From positions 35,540,294 to 35,604,293 of the forward strand of contig NC_079474.1 in NCBI RefSeq assembly GCF_026230105.1: DNA of 64,000 nucleotides, written 5' to 3'. Both the position numbers and the translations under genes were made by a program. The notes beneath the pieces are model-generated. The model searched no databases. It worked only from the letters and a program-made list of their open reading frames with translations, and was not told the origin of the DNA. Positions within the stretch are counted from its first letter, which is position 1. The number at the start of each line of letters is the position of its first letter. The DNA is from Diorhabda sublineata (Eukaryota; Arthropoda; Insecta; Coleoptera; Chrysomelidae). This document shows, one piece after another, positions 48,663 to 61,766 of this stretch.

Positions 48663-51599
48663 TATAATAAAAAACCCTAGATCTTCATTCGAAGATACCT
48701 TTCTCGGTTAACTCTTCTCCCGTTTACATTCAAGATATAATTACATTCAACACCGCCAAAGAATTTTCGTCTAGTAATTAATCAAGGTGCCACTTCGCAA
48801 CGAAATCACGTAATCAATCACATTCTGATAATTCTCCATTAACAGGTATCACTATGTATATTATAAAACTATCGTTTTCTATTAAATGTTGTCGACATGA
48901 CGCCATTCCTTCCGTCTACTTTTGATAATTACGTAGATATCATGATGGTTAAATATTCAAAATTCTCTTATTTGATTTTACATAATTTAAAAGCATTAAC
49001 AAGTGATAATTTCTGACTATATAATAACTAATAATTTGAATAAGACAAATATATATACCAGCATTCCAAAATTAACTTTTCTTATTAATAATAATTTTGC
49101 CGAAGTCTTTATTCGAGAACTAGATTTATTATCTAAGATAACGAAAACGATCGGCATAGTTTTTTCTCTTTTTCCGAGAGCTTACTGTTCTAAATTTTAA
49201 TTAGATTTCTATTCTTTATTTTCCATTCCACCTCATCATGCACTTATCATGTCCCGTAACACGTATAAATTGAAATGGAAGGAAATTCACGCCATCTGTT
49301 CATTGATTTTGTTGAAGGATCATTTCAGATATTCCTGCTTTTCTCTTATACCTATATTAATATCAATTTTGAAAATATGCCAGGTTTATTCAAAGGTTTT
49401 ATATGCCAATACATTATTTACCAAACAACGCAGATTATGTTAATAAATAGAACGAAACTAATATTGAAAAGAAATAATTCTGAAACATCTATAAACTGGT
49501 AGAAACTAATAATTTCTAAATGTCACATACATGAGCTCTATTGTAGTTTTTTTTACATATAGAAGTTAGTATTAGTACACAAAACAGCAATAAATTCATT
49601 TCCGGATTTAATACACATAAAATAAAGTTATTTTGATAATCGATTATTTTATTATACAGTCAAATGTGCTATAAATTCGTACTGAATATCAAATAATACC
49701 AATATTCACGCATGTAGAAGTTAACAAATGTTTTTGTTTTCATTTCCAACAACTAAATATCCATATAATTATACATTAACGGAACGGAATAATGAAATAT
49801 TTAGAATATATAATTATATTAAGGGGAAGAATTAATCAACAATATTAGACGTAGCGAGGAAATATCGACTTTTTTCGATGTAACAATTAACTTATTCAGA
49901 GTTAAAACATTTAGCAATTAAAAAAATGTAACCAGAAACACAACATATATTCATCCTTAAGTATATCAAGAGATTGTTCTAAATTTAATAACGAAAAATG
50001 CGTTGCGTGAGTTTTATATCGATTCAAACAAATATAATGTTAAAATTATTCAACTTGTAAATTTTTTTCAAACATCTAGTCACAAATAGGTACACGACAA
50101 TATTTCACTTTTCGCTTTTTTCCATCGACAAATAATGTGCAAGGTTTTCAAATTCAACGCGCACAAATGCCTTTTGAACTTCAAATATGTCTCCTATTTT
50201 CAAAATATGTAACAAAATGATTTTCAAATATAACATATTCTTTCATAAAAATATTAAATCTAGTATCTGTGCTTGATATTACGTCAAAAATCATAATGAA
50301 TCATGACTCGAAAATTCAATGTTTTGACTGAGATGAAATGTTAAGCTTATTATAAACAATTACAATACTTCAGGGGCGTTACATCATTTCGAGTAGTACG
50401 TATACTGTCAAAAATATCCAAATTCAAAATAGCGACATAACAGCACGGATGTTGCCGCTTCTCGTGGCATAACAAGTATCCCACGTAATGCAACTATGTA
50501 AATCACAATAACGTTGCAATGTACTTCAATATTCTATTTTCTTTTTCGTTGGAAATATGGAGATAAAAATCTTTTTTAATAATATTGCAGAACATAACGG
50601 AACACCTGAGGCTGTCTCTTTTCCTAGGGAATATATATTCTATTATGAGAGTTGACATACTTTTCAATAATTCATAAGTTTCTTAGAGATGAAAGGTAGC
50701 TTGTCGTAGATAAAACTCGTTATTCAGCTTCACCAACTGCATTCATTTTTAGATTTTTAGAAACAATTGTCATGTTTCCAGTATAAAATTTATGTTTAAA
50801 ACGTATTTATATGTAGGTATATATACGCTATTTTGAATTACTATTTTTATTATTGTAATGAACTTTCAGGTGGTTAAGGATAATAAAAATGAGGTTATTT
50901 AAACAATTTCACAATAAACAGCGTTTATTCTAATCTAAAAACAAAAGAACTAACAAATATACAAAAAAATTAACATTGTATTTTTTCTGAAATTTAAATT
51001 ATTCTTTCACGTTGTTTAAAAAAAATGAAATATCTGAAAAACCTAAAGAAAAAGATTTAAAAAAAAAGTGAAAATTAATCAAAGGTTAGCTACACATCTA
51101 ACCACGTTTTATCAGCCTTTGAATTTGTTTTTTTTATAAAACTGGACAATAAAAATGATATTCCATAGAAATCAACGTGTGAATGTAAATTATCAACTCA
51201 ATATTTATTCGCGTATCTATTTTATTGTTGATTGTTTGTGAACAAGTAGTGATGTTGAATAATTTAGGTCCAGCCTCTTTGCCAACTCCAGCGTGAAACC
51301 TCTAGGAAGTGTTAAGATGTAAAATCAAATTTTAATTTATATAACATGTTTTTGTCATAATTTTGCGGCCCTATTATTCGCTATTTCTTCAGAACTAATT
51401 CATCTGTGGATAATTGAGTAAGATAAAGTTAATTTTTATTAGTAGGTAACAATCTTCCATTCAATATTTGGACAAAGAATAATTTCAAAGTATATAAAGG
51501 AATTGAAATTTTACAAAATTATCGCACAAATATTATTTTTCCTAGGAACGGAAAACTTACCATTATTTCATATTTTCTCAATGCCCCATGTGTTGGTAA
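48663..51599. other. AT-rich sequence, no gene recognised
   Basis: No exon, RNA gene or transposon fragment was recognised. Two overlapping frames at 49249-49502 lack any motif. Confidence 0.45.
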
Positions 51600-52020
51600 A
51601 AATGTACCCCGATCTGATAAGAACCCCTCTGAGAATGTAATGAGCGTACAATGCGTCCATGTCCACTCGAAATTTTCTCACGCCGTCAAATCTCACTGAT
51701 AACAATACACCTCCTCGACCCGAATTGTCCAAAAACCTTCATAGCCAATCACTAAGCGATTCAGTCACTATCGATCACTGTTTCATCCAGCGATAGTTCG
51801 AGTGATTTAGCGAGTGCGGTCCAAGCAATACGACGTCATACGTATTTTCAGGAACAGGACGAGTCCTTCACTAACGGATCTGGTTTTCCAACGAGCTCGA
51901 GCTGTTCTAGGCGACCGCGCACCTAGAAGGATTTTCGAGCAGCAGGAATGGGTCAGGATAGGACTAGCGAGGAGCCTTCAGTGTGCTAATTTAACTTGCT
52001 GAGGGCGTGCAAAGTTATGG
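51600..52020 (+). promoter_or_regulatory. GC-rich island, possible promoter and untranslated first exon
   Basis: About 400 bp with near-balanced base composition stand out from AT-rich flanks. The motif GATTCAGTCACT (about 51759) fits the arthropod initiator TCAGT. Downstream, the sequence is locally rich in CG (GACGAGTCC, GGCGACCGCGCACC). An open frame at 51814-52002 (62 aa, ends CANLTC) has no recognised motif and is more likely untranslated. It might serve a gene whose coding exons lie elsewhere, including Def8 1 kb downstream or the synthase at 63 kb. The strand is inferred. Confidence 0.35.
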
Positions 52021-52948
52021 TGCTTTGATAAGTTATCGGGTTTACTTTAACTTCAATATACTCCAAAAATTTAAAAGATTTATATATTTAAAAAATCTAT
52101 GGAACAAGCGAATACAATTTGTAGTAATATACTATTAGTATAATGATATTTGAAAGTGAAATAATGAAATATTCCTCATACAAAGAGTATTCAAAGTTTC
52201 TAAATATAAGATAAGAATTTCAATTAGTCCTTTGTGGGAAATATTCCATCTATTATTATATAAAATTCCTTCACATTCGTCTCCATACATTTTCAACAAG
52301 TCAAAGAAAATTACAGTACATTTCGATGTATTTTGACACATTTGGCAACCGTGCTGTGTAATTTGTTATAAATTGATAACTAAATAAGTTGACAATAGTT
52401 GAGCAAACAAGTAAAACTTGATTCATTTTCTTTTTCGTCAGAACTATATATCAAAAACAAAAATGAAATTCTTCAGTAATTATTAAGACTCTATGGAATC
52501 CAATGATTAGATGAGTACAAAAACTTGTATAATATGTTTCACCTTTTCTATTGTTATTTCGAATTATATAATTGATACAATAATATAAAAGCATTCGTTA
52601 CTAGAAACACAAAATTTATCACATATAATTCTTTGTAACTTTATCATATTCACCTGTTGCTTGTTTATTTTAATACAGTCAACTTATTTCAGCCCATCTT
52701 CATTATTTTTAACTTCCAGTGAAACATTTTAAATCAAATTAATTGATAATAATCTCATGATTTGCCATTTTAGTGTTGAATAATGGAATTATATTTTTCG
52801 CCGAACCTTTTAAAAAGGCACGATTAGTGTCGAGCACTCGATTTATAATCGATTATAAACGTGAATTATTTTTTCTTCGTAGATGGCGACGTTGAGTGTA
52901 TAGTTTTTATTTATTTTTTTTGCAAGGTTATTTGATAATTGTTTAGAT
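52021..52948. other. AT-rich upstream region of Def8
   Basis: No exon was recognised. The Def8 5' untranslated region probably starts near 52850-52900 (CGTAGATGGCGACGTTGAGT), but no clear TATA box or initiator was found. Confidence 0.4.
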
Positions 52949-55651
52949 ATGTCCGAACCAATTAACATAAATAATAACATACATGTAATAGATACCAGTC
53001 CATTATCGACAATATCAGAAAACGAAAGTGATTTTTTACCAGTTAATTTAGCTTCAGAAGAATTGAAATTGGCTCTAAATAAGGTAAATGTCCCACTGCT
53101 AGTAGTAGTTTCCTTGTAATTTGTTTCTAATAATATTTATTGTACCTATCTTGATCTTTAAATTTGATTTTAGGAAGCCACGGAAGAAGAATTGATTAAA
53201 GCAATAAGTCGATGTAAGAGTTTGATTCTGGAATGTGATCAATGTTCGGAAGAACGAAAGTGGATTGTTAGACATTTAATTGAATTGAGATTACGTTTAC
53301 AAGAATGTAGAGACGCCATGGAGGATCCTCTGTAAGTGTCTACATTCAGTTTATGTAATATTTATGATTCAGTAGTAATTATCTCTCAGGCATCCAAGAA
53401 ATTATTCTAGTGGAGTATCTAAGAGATTTATAAAAGGACACCATTTCAACTTACAACCACTATTACGTCATACATCTACCTACTGTGACCATTGTACTGG
53501 AAAAATCTGGTAATTATTTTCTGTGTACCTTTCAAATAAATGTTTTTTAATTTTTAACTTTAGGAGTGTAGTGCAAGCATGGTATCAATGTGAAGATTGT
53601 GATTATTCATGTCATCATAAATGCTTGGCTTCAGTTATCAGAGAATGCGCCCATGTTATTGCCAGTGAAAAGGGACGTTATGAATATGAAATATGTCCCG
53701 AATTGGGTCTATCTGCTCAAAAATATTTATGTGCTGAATGTAAATCTCCATTACCAGTTAGTAAGTACCATTAATTTTTATTTATTTTAGTATTTTGTTA
53801 TTTTCGTTGGTTGCTGTAATGTTCTGATCCAGCAGGAAAATATTTCAAAATATAATTTAAACTGGCGTTACTGCAAACTATCTTACTTTTCTTTTTTTTG
53901 TAAAGGGCGAAAATATTACTATATGAGTTCCTGCAATTTATTTTTAATCTCCCATTTAGATTCTAGTTATACTTTTCATTTATATAATTCATAGTTGATG
54001 CTTTTTGCTCGGATGTTACTTTTTTGTTGAATTGTGTATTTGTTCTTTGTTTTAACATTCCTTTAAGTGATTTTTCATCATTTCAAAGATGACTTTCCCT
54101 CTGGTATCTTTTGATCATACAGTGTCTGATTCTACTCAATTAATTTAATTTTATAAGATATAATCTCCATTATTTATTTGATTTTATGTATATTCCAAAT
54201 ATACAAAACTTTTGTCAATATTATTTGTGTATGTACTCACTATTTTTTTTACTTACTTACTACTAGCTGCTCCTTGTGGACTCAGTTATCTGGCTAGATT
54301 ATTATTTCCAGGTAATTTTTTAGAATAAAACTTACCTGCATGCTGTGCATATGCTTGTAGTTTTCCAAAGCTTTTTTTGTAAAAAAATCACAATCATTTA
54401 CTAGCAAACAACTAATTTGTTGTTGCAGTTTTAATTTTTGTATAAAAACAATAGTTTTTGTAATTTTGTGTGCATATAATCCTATTTTAATACGTTTAAG
54501 TTAGCTTCACCTGTATGTGGATTTGTTTGTAACTCTCTTTTGTTGCTTATCACAGTTAGTGTATCCCACCACTTAAATTGTAACCCGTTCGTAGCCGAGC
54601 GGGTTAAGACGTCAAACTTTTTAGATTGCTTTTAAAGTATGTGCTGTTTTTCAAATTGTTTATATTTATATAAAAAGTTGTGAGAAGATGGATTTATTTG
54701 AAAATATTTTGTAGTGTTGAGAATTATTTTTGGTTTACCGGTTTTCTTATTTAGCTTCCTTTATAAAATCATCATATTTATAACAATATCTTGTAATCTT
54801 TTCCCTTTTATGTTCCTTTTTCTTTCCTTGATTATTTGAATTTGTTTTAGTTTTATATTTACTGTATTTTGATTCTTCCTATATTAGATAAATCTTATTG
54901 AGGACGTGACGATTCTCTTTGAGATTTGATTGTATCTTTTCAAAGACATAACTTTACATTATCACAATATATATAATTTTATTGTTTAATTTTAGATAGA
55001 GATTGGTCGGAAGCGAGAAGATGCGATTATAGTGGTCTGTATTATTGTACCGCTTGTCATTGGGGTAGTTCGGCAATTATCCCAGCTAGAGTTATACATA
55101 ACTGGGACTTGGATCCTCAACCTGTCTCCCAAGCGGCATTACAATTATTAAAAATAACAGCCAGAAGACCGATAATCAATATAAATCAACTTAATCCGTC
55201 TTTGTTTGTACACGTTTTGAAATTGAATTTGGTTAGAAGACTAAGAAATGATTTATTCGCAATGAAAAAATATTTAATGGCTTGTAGGAAAGCGAACGAG
55301 GAAAAAACTTTATGGAAACATCTTGATACGCCATATATGTTGGATAATTTGGATATGTATAGTTTGCAAGATTTAGTAGATACGCATTCTGGCGAGTTGC
55401 CATTTAAATTGCAAACTTTGGTAGATATTTTTGTGAAACATATAAAAATTGATTGCGAAATATGTAAAGGAAGAGGTCACATATGTGAGATATGTTCCAA
55501 CGATGAAGTTTTATTTCCATTCGATAACAGTTGCCAAAGTTGCAGTAAATGTTTTTCGGTATTTCACAAGCATTGTTTTAAGAGAAAACCGCATTGTTTA
55601 AAATGCGCAAGGTTAAAGAAAAGAGAAGAAGAACAATCGAATGTTATTTAA
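52949..55651 (+). CDS. Def8: Differentially expressed in FDCP 8 homolog (C1 and Rubicon-homology zinc domains)
   Basis: Exons: 52949-53083, 53174-53331, 53390-53509, 53564-53760, optional 54267-54311, and 54996-55651; all introns are GT..AG. The product is 421 aa, or 436 aa with the optional exon. An acidic N-terminus (MSEPININNN) is followed by a C1-type zinc finger (HHFNLQPLLRHTSTYCDHC, then CEDCDYSCHHKCLASVIREC) and by CAECKSPLP. The last exon carries DYSGLYYCTACHWGSSAIIP, ARVIHNWDLDPQPVSQAALQ and a terminal zinc cluster (CEICKGRGHICEIC... CQSCSKCFSVFHKHCF...CLKC). This order is that of DEF8/Rubicon/PLEKHM proteins, whose C-terminal domain binds Rab7. In mammals DEF8 helps place lysosomes at the ruffled border of osteoclasts. 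Frame and introns are clean, so it looks intact. Confidence 0.95.
54267..54311 (+). other. Candidate 45-nt cassette exon of Def8
   Basis: It is bounded by a strong acceptor (TACTTACTACTAG) and a donor (CCAG|GTAATT). It is a multiple of three, keeps phase 1 on both sides, has no stop and would add TAPCGLSYLARLLFP plus an N-to-D change at the joint. Skipping it also gives a correct reading frame. It lies in an otherwise large intron (53761-54995). Confidence 0.55.
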
Positions 55652-55713
55652 ATAAAGATATTTTTTTATTGTATTTTTGTTTTATTTAAAAAAAATCTTA
55701 TCACTTTTCTAAA

Positions 55714-57795
55714 TCAAAGACAAAATGTAGCAGAATTAGAACTAATCGCGTCGTAAATAAACGCGTTATTCAATAATTTGTACTGATGCGTTATGAGTTT
55801 TATAACCTCGTGAGCGGCGCAACCTCCTAAAACGGCTGAAACCGAATGGATTTCAGCACCGCCGTATCTGCATACTTCGTGGACTCTTTCGTCTCTAAGT
55901 ACTTGAGAACAACTCCATTCTGATAGCAATTTAGTAATAATCCCTTTTAATTTTAATACGTCCGGTTCCACCTGAAAATACGTGATTATACGAAAATAAT
56001 TAAGAAGAAAATTCATACCTGATCATCAAATTGACCTGGATAAGTATTAAATTCGCTAATGAATCGTTCCAAACCTCTAAGTATCACATAATAAAACATC
56101 AAACTATCAGGATCTTCGAGGTATGAGGAAAGATCCAAACGAGTACGTTCATATTCATCGGCTATACAACTACCTCTTGTTACGTTCAATTCGCTAGAGT
56201 GTTTACAAAATAATTTTACCTAAAACGCGATCGTTTCTATAAAATATTTTATAAATTTTTTCTTATTATTTACTTCATTTTGTGTAATAGCCTCGAGAGG
56301 TAACCCCAAATCTCGCGCTATATCAGAAGCTCTTCTATATATTACTTCGGCTTGTTGTTCCGCTTGCCGATGATATAATTGTTGTAATGTTATATAACTT
56401 GTAGTGTCTGCAGCCATGTCAGGTAAACTTCCTTTTACAGGTAAAGATCCTTCTCCTTCTACAAATTCTCTTAGAGCCATACACATAATCCAGAAAGATG
56501 AACTGTTGTGTGATAGTTTTTTGCAACTGTCGTCATCTAATATCTCCTGAAAAATAAATTAAAAAAAAGGAAATTTTTCAACAAAAACCAATAAAAATTG
56601 AAAACAAACCTGTACATTGTGGGGAACGATCGGAGGATTCAGACAAGTATTTGCGTATCTAATAGCTTCTTCAAAATTCTCTTCTAATACTCTAACACAA
56701 CCTTCATTTGCTACTGGACTATCTCTTATCATTTTTTTGAGAATATCTTTTTCGTGCCTTGTCTTTGGTATGGCTCCTCAAATATTAGAAAGAAATCTAT
56801 TATAATAATTACTATAGATAAAAAAATACATAATCTAATATATTCCAAATATTATAATTTGCATAACATTCTATAGACCTGAATTATTTAATTAAATATT
56901 GATTGAATCAAAATTTTCAAACTCACCCCCATTCAATTCTTTATATTTATTTAAATAATAATACAAAATGACTAATGCTGGAGTATGACTGCGTGTCTTT
57001 GAATCTAGCATCGCTACATCTATTGATTCTAAATGTTCTTTTAATGATCTCCAAGGAGAGAGTAGCCTTAAATCGTAGTTTTCACTATCAGGATGTGTTT
57101 CTATAACTGTATGTTCCTTAACTTGTAATCGTATATAACCTAAGAAACCTATGCTTCTGCATACTAAAAATGGAACATCATATGCCCATAGATGTTTTGA
57201 AAGGGGAATGAGAACTCTAAAATATAATGAAAATATGGTATATGGAGTAGATACGTTTTCGATTGGCTCACTTTTCAGGTAAAGCTGTAGCGATAACGAC
57301 TGTAAATTTGTTGAAGAAATCTTGAGTGTGTGACATGACGTGCTCTGGTGATTCGTCAATAAAATCACCCCGTACATCTGGATTCAATTCCAATAAACAT
57401 TGTGTAGCTACATGTGCTCTAGACATTCCAATACTATCGCTTTCCAAAAAGAAACTAAAATATAATTTATTATAGATTACAGATTTTTAAAACTGTGAAA
57501 ATTACTTTGATCCAATATCTTCTTCAGTTACTTTCTCTCCATCTACAATCGTAAATGAACCTATACCAGGTAGAATCAGACTTTTTAAAATTTCTGTACC
57601 AAGTGCGGTCGCGTTTATAAGACATACTTTTGAATGTTCTAAAAGCTTTTGACCGTGATCTCCCCATAACCTATAAAAATACATATTCCGTAAAAAAACT
57701 TTTTTTAGATAAAAAACATTTTGTTACCTCAATTGTCTATCATATTTTTTACTTTTATCGGTTTGTTCTGGGGATTTTGGGGCGGGAGAAGACAT
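55714..57795 (-). CDS. Nae1: NEDD8-activating enzyme E1 regulatory subunit (APP-BP1)
   Basis: Minus-strand exons: 57795-57728, 57670-57506, 57454-57272, 57216-56927, 56776-56610, 56546-56274, 56219-56019, 55971-55714. Together they give 1605 nt and 534 aa, the same length as human NAE1. It starts MSSPAPKSPEQTDKSKKYDR, then LWGDHGQKLLEHSKVCLINA and LPGIGSFTIVDGEKVTEEDI, the inactive adenylation fold typical of the regulatory E1 half. The middle has HLWAYDVPFLVCRSIGFLGY and KEHTVIETHPDSENYDLRLL; the end has VHEVCRYGGAEIHSVSAVLG and AAHEVIKLITHQYKLLNNAF, ending SSNSATFCL. With UBA3 it activates NEDD8 for cullin modification in cytoplasm and nucleus. All introns are GT..AG and short; the one at 56220-56273 is only 54 bp. 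Its stop lies 62 bp from the Def8 stop, tail to tail. Confidence 0.97.
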
Positions 57796-59765
57796 TGTTA
57801 AAGCTTTATTAATTAACTATTTTATAATAAATAGATTATGACAACTAAGATCGAATGTTCAAAATAACATTGCTTCTATTCGAAAAAATAATCGATTCTA
57901 AATGTCAATTTTGAAATTTGAATTATTTAATAAAATTCTTTAAATTCGATAATTAAAACAGGAGATGCAGTTTAGTTTTGGATATTGGATATTGAGAAAT
58001 GATGTTATTATGCATTATCGTACAATAATTTGTATAAATAGTGTGATTCCATTTCAAGAGATGGCGCTAACGACTTCAATATGAATTTTATAATGATCGC
58101 TTTCCAACCCATTGTCCAAGTTGTCTTTTTCAAAATCTGTTCATCGAACACAATTGCGTTTTCCTGTTGCCCCTCAAGCAACAAATAAATGTTATGCTTA
58201 AAAACAAAATTCATTTCGATTTACATTTGTGTTTACTTACTACAACAATTGTTTTATATTATTAGATTCAGAGAATATGCATTATTAGTTAATGAAGAGG
58301 AGTGTAAAAGTGCCTAAGAAGGTATATATAGTAAAAGGTATAACTTCAAAGAAGTGCTTTCATAGTATTCGTATTTTATATTCAGTTAATCAAGTATCTT
58401 GTATCCATAAATAAAAGATCGTTTGTGACATGTTTTCAAATTTGACACAAAACTTACAGCAGCTGGTACCAATTGATTTTTGTGCAACGAGCTCATGAGC
58501 GTCGAACCCACGAGTTTCGTGCGCAAAGTGCTTAATAAATTGGAAAGCAACTAATGTATCATGTAAACACGTGTAGCAATCGAGGTGTTAAGTTAATGAT
58601 ATTCTAATTATATTCAAATGAATGGGACATTCTAAAATTAAACAATTTGTATAAATAGTAACTCATAGGTGACAAGAGCTTTGCTTGTTTGATTTCTATT
58701 GTTAAATATAATATGAATAGTGTGAAACAAAGCAAATCTGTATTCAAACTTTCACCGCCAATTATATTATCCGAGTATTATTTATTTTACCACTACTAAC
58801 TTCGATATAATTAATTAGGTCGTTTTATTTCATCATTATAAAATGTATAAAAAATGAATTGAAAAATTTTTTGCATCGAAATAATATTGGCAAAAGATTT
58901 TTTAAATGTTGAAAAAGGCTTAATAAGGTAGTTATAGTTTCTTCATAACTACTATTACATCAATCATCATCGAAATTTCTTTGCTAAATTATCGAAGAAT
59001 TGATTTTTCAAAACTATTCCATCGTTAATATTGATTGAATCGGATATTATGACTTTTATAAAAGATAAATGTAGCATACAATTTGCTAATATTATTATTC
59101 ATCGAACCATTTTGTTCAAGCGTATTTCCCCAATAATTTAATTTATACAATCAATAGACAGAATTGAGTTATTTTGAATGTACAATTGTTGTTGTATGTT
59201 AATTAATTTCGTTTTCGCATTTTGTTACTATTCAAAATTACTCGAAAAGGAATAATTATAACTGGACATGCAAACTTCTCTTATTTCTAGATACCGGTAA
59301 AATCTGGAGAATATGCTAGATTGAATAGTTCTTCTGTTAATTAATATAGAGTCCTTCCAAACTTATGACTTTTAATAATAGGAGATAATATAGAAAATCA
59401 AAAAAACGACCTAATAGAATGCAAATATTGAGCTCTTATTAGAGAATAATTCGAACTTTGGTTTTTGAGTGACTGATTGGATGTAAAAGCTGGTGTTAAT
59501 CGAGGTTTTCATTTCTATTGATAAAACATCGACTAAAAAAATGATTAATGTAGTTTCCAAAACAATCACTGTTGCATAATGTAAATTTGGAATTTTAATA
59601 TTACTCATTAGCGTAAATTTTATATTCTTTAGGAATCACCAGAGTCGGCTGTAGGATCTATTCTATAAAATCAATTCTCAATTATATCTTTTAGGATTTT
59701 TGTCATTGTAATTTGAATCAAAAAATACTTGGTTCGATTGTTTCTACATCCTACCAAAAAATATA
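57796..59765. other. Intergenic sequence upstream of Nae1
   Basis: This should contain the Nae1 promoter, just right of 57795, but no core motif was clear. A frame at 58008-58214 (-) has no recognised motif. The rest is AT-rich and empty as far as I can see. Confidence 0.5.
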
Positions 59766-60059
59766 CAGGGTGATTCATTAAGAATGTCCAATCTCTGAAC
59801 TGTAGATTCTGAACTGTGTTCAAAGTTTAAATTTTGATTTACGCAATAATTTTTTATGTTTTCACAATTTCTCTTTGAAAATTGGCAATTTTACGTTTTT
59901 TGGCATGAGGAATCATAATTTGCACTCTAATTTAACATTGCTAATAGAGGGCACTAGTTACACTTGTTTGTGTTAATTAAATCAAAGTAAACTTTTTTTG
60001 GGCTAAACTTACAACTAAAATAATAAATGTAACTCAAACGGTTATCGAGTTATTTGCTT

Positions 60060-60275
60060 CTAAAACGTTCTTCTTGCTATCTTGCCATCTTTTTTGTGGT
60101 CTTCCTCTTGATCTTTTCCCTTCGGGTTTTCCATCTCTTATAATATTTGCTAGTCTGTGCTCCTCCATTCTCGTTACGTGTTGATTCCAATTTCTTCTTC
60201 TCTCTCGTCCCCATCTTACTATATCCTGAATATTACATTGTTGCCGGATATCTTCGTCTCTTACATGGTCAGTTT
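60060..60275 (-). pseudogene. Non-LTR retrotransposon ORF2 tail fragment, left arm
   Basis: The minus strand reads HVRDEDIRQQCNIQDIV, RWGRERRRNWNQHVTRMEEH, RLANIIRDGKPEGKRSRGRP, QKRWQD. It is the C-terminal tail after the reverse transcriptase of a common insect non-LTR element and is an inverted match to the end of the right-arm copy (about 62255-62400). No coding function is left. Confidence 0.75.
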
Positions 60276-60578
60276 GGCATGAGGAATCATAATTTGCGTT
60301 CTAATTTAACATTGCTAATAGAGGGCGCTAGTTACACTTGTTTGTATTAATTAAATCAAAGTAAACTTTTTTTGAGCTAAACTTACAACTAAAATAATAA
60401 AAAAATATTAAAAAGCGTTAAATTCTACAAAAAAAAAGTTGCTATTCTTTGATTCGTCAATCGGTTATCGAGTTATTTGCTTCTAAAAAGTTCAATAAAT
60501 TTAAATTTTTTCATAAAAAAATTTTATTACTCATTAAATATGTAACAATAACAAATTTGTAAACAAAAATAAAAAACT

Positions 60579-61551
60579 TCAAAGCAAATGCTCAAAATGC
60601 CCACCATTTACTTCAATACACTTTATGATCCGCTTTCGTAAAGATCTCTTAATATCAAATAATCCTTGTCTATTATTTTTAATTACATCCGCGGCTTCTT
60701 CTATTTTCCGTCGCAGTTGTGAAAGATAAGTAATTTTTTCTTTGTAAACTAATGCCTTCATTTGCGACCAAATTGAAAAATCCAAGGGATTTAAATCAGG
60801 GTCTCTTGGTGGCCAAGCAAACTCACTTTCACGACCAATCCATCAATGCGGAAACTTATTGACGAACATGTAAAGAATAATGTGGTGGTGCTCCGTCTTG
60901 CAAAAACCACATATTTTGTCTTAAAGCCAGAGGTATATCATCTAGTAATTCGTGTGAATGTTTTGGAAGAAAATCTAAATAGAGAGGTCCATTTAAATTG
61001 GTTGGCAGTTCAAAAGGACCTATTAAATACCCACATATTACACCTAACCAAATGTTAACCTTAAACTCGTGCTGAAAATGTGTTACCTCATCAGTAAAAA
61101 GAATTGTATCCAGAAAATCTGAGTTAACATTTTGTTTATCTTGCAAAAAATGGGCAAATTGTAGACGCTTAGGTAAATCTTGAGGTAATAAATTCTGAAC
61201 AGGAGTGTAATGTAATTTTCCCTCTTCAGTATTCTAAAAATAGATGATTGGCTTATACCTGTTTGCAGACTTAATCGGCGAGTACTGATATCTGGATTTT
61301 CCGTAACACAAATTAAAATTTGATCTTGTTCATCGGCAGTGATTTTTTTTTGTAGCACCGTGCTCAGTTTTAAAGCGTATAGACCCCGTTTCACCTAATC
61401 GGTTGTAAAGATTTCGGTACAGTTTGTAATTGGGTTGCCTTCGATTTGGGTATAATTGTGAATATCTTCGAGGCGACCACTATAATTTGACTGAGCAAAC
61501 ACAAATCATATCACGCATCTCATTATTGGAAAAATCGTTATGCCTAGGCAT
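60579..61551 (-). pseudogene. Broken Tc1/mariner-superfamily transposase (IS630-like)
   Basis: It starts at 61551 with MPRHNDFSNNEMRDMICVCS and a stop, then YPNRRQPN, NRLGETGSIRF, a frameshift, ENPDISTRRLSLQTGISQSS, KLHYTPVQNLLPQDLPKRLQ, DTILFTDEV (first Asp), an internal deletion, THFQHEFKVNIWLGVICGYL, PLALRQNMWFLQDGAPPHYS (second Asp), a stop, FAWPPRDPDLNPLDFSIWSQ (third Asp) and IKCIEVNGGHFEHLL with a stop at 60579-60581. The same architecture (HTH, then DDE with an FxxDGAPPHxS block and VNGGHFEHLL end) is widespread in insects. All three Asp remain, but the stops, frameshift and deletion make it non-functional. Confidence 0.85.
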
Positions 61552-61766
61552 TATTTGATAAATAACTATTACACTTGTTAATTACTAAATTGTTAATAAA
61601 AGGTATACTAATGTATTACTTATTCTTATTGTCATTGTATTGAAGTAAATGGGGGGAATTTTGAGCATTTGCTTTGAAGTTTTTTATTTTTGTTTACAAA
61701 TTTGTTATTGTTACATATTTAAAGAATGATAAAGTTTTTTTATGAAAAAATTAAAATTTATTGAAC

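Noticed and set aside
48390..48711. Frames on both strands near the right end of the Ginger-like element
   Set aside because: The plus-strand frame overlaps the terminal repeat (48590-48658), and neither shows a protein motif.
54587..54640. tRNA-like string TAGCCGAGCGGGTTAAGAC in a Def8 intron
   Set aside because: It fits an A box and the D-arm of a Leu or Ser tRNA, but no B box (GGTTCGA) or acceptor pairing follows. At best it is a tRNA-derived SINE remnant.
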